From Hyphomonas sp. (GTDB lineage: Bacteria > Pseudomonadota > Alphaproteobacteria > Caulobacterales > Hyphomonadaceae): a DNA stretch of 6,631 nucleotides. Location of the stretch: assembly GCA_024743015.1 (NCBI GenBank), contig JANSXJ010000206.1, positions 1 to 6,631 on the forward strand, read 5' to 3'. Positions 6,558 to 6,631 of the stretch are shown here, piece by piece; position 1 is the stretch's first letter; the number at the start of each line of letters is the position of its first letter. The position numbers and the translations under genes are program-made. The notes below the pieces were generated by a model that had not been told where the DNA came from, ran no database searches, and saw only the letters and a program-made list of their open reading frames with translations.

Positions 6558-6631
6558 CCCGGTGCGTTCTTATCTCAATGCAACCGTTTATTCTATCCAG
6601 TCTTAATCACAGATTTACCGGCCTGCAGGAA
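6558..6631. other. Upstream region of the amidase gene, probably a divergent promoter region
   Basis: No gene is visible in these last 74 bases. They lie upstream of the amidase gene and presumably hold its promoter, but I find no good pair of -35 and -10 boxes on either strand; TAGAAT at 6595-6590 (minus strand) is a possible -10 without a matching -35. An imperfect inverted repeat (6560-6586) sits in the leader. In many alphaproteobacteria the gene beyond this point is rne (RNase E), transcribed away from the amidase gene; that is an expectation from synteny, not something seen here. Confidence 0.35.

Noticed and set aside
6590..6618. Promoter of the amidase gene with TAGAAT as -10
   Set aside because: The hexamer at 17-base spacing is GTAAAT, far from a usual -35, so the call is not supported.
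1..6631. Mobile element, CRISPR array, defence island or other undescribed system
   Set aside because: No transposase, integrase, repeat array or unusual gene is present; all five genes belong to well-known core families with even composition.

Overview
The window looks like a stretch of ordinary core chromosome from an alphaproteobacterium, most likely of the Caulobacterales/Hyphomonadaceae type. I infer this from the moderately high GC content, the bactofilin gene directly behind a LytM/M23 peptidase gene (the lmdC-bacA arrangement known from stalked and budding alphaproteobacteria), and the order amidase, PBP1A, prfB, which I recall as conserved in this class. I see no insertion sequence, phage gene, CRISPR array, tRNA or rRNA. 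Coding density is very high, and the largest gap between genes is about 90 bases.

Left part, plus strand (1-1368): the 3' portion of a membrane-type M23 endopeptidase gene, cut by the window edge, overlaps by 17 bases the start of a 170-residue bactofilin gene. A strong 13-bp hairpin with a T-rich tail (1392-1430) ends this transcription unit. Its tail contains the stop codon of prfB, which converges from the other strand.

Right part, minus strand (6530 down to 1429): three genes read in one direction, probably as an operon. They encode a periplasmic AMIN-Amidase_3 N-acetylmuramoyl-L-alanine amidase, a class A bifunctional penicillin-binding protein 1A, and peptide chain release factor 2. 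The prfB gene carries a textbook programmed +1 frameshift site (AGGAGG, three bases, CTT TGA C). The real gene therefore starts at 2542 rather than at the first in-frame ATG after the shift (2379), and encodes 370 residues.

Functionally, four of the five genes act on the cell wall. PBP1A polymerises and crosslinks peptidoglycan, the amidase removes stem peptides, the M23 enzyme cuts peptide crosslinks, and the bactofilin forms a membrane-bound scaffold that can position such enzymes. RF2 is the odd member and regulates itself through the in-frame UGA. The last 74 bases (6558-6631) precede the amidase gene and probably belong to a divergent promoter region; rne is the expected neighbour but is not visible. 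I found no evidence of an undescribed system.
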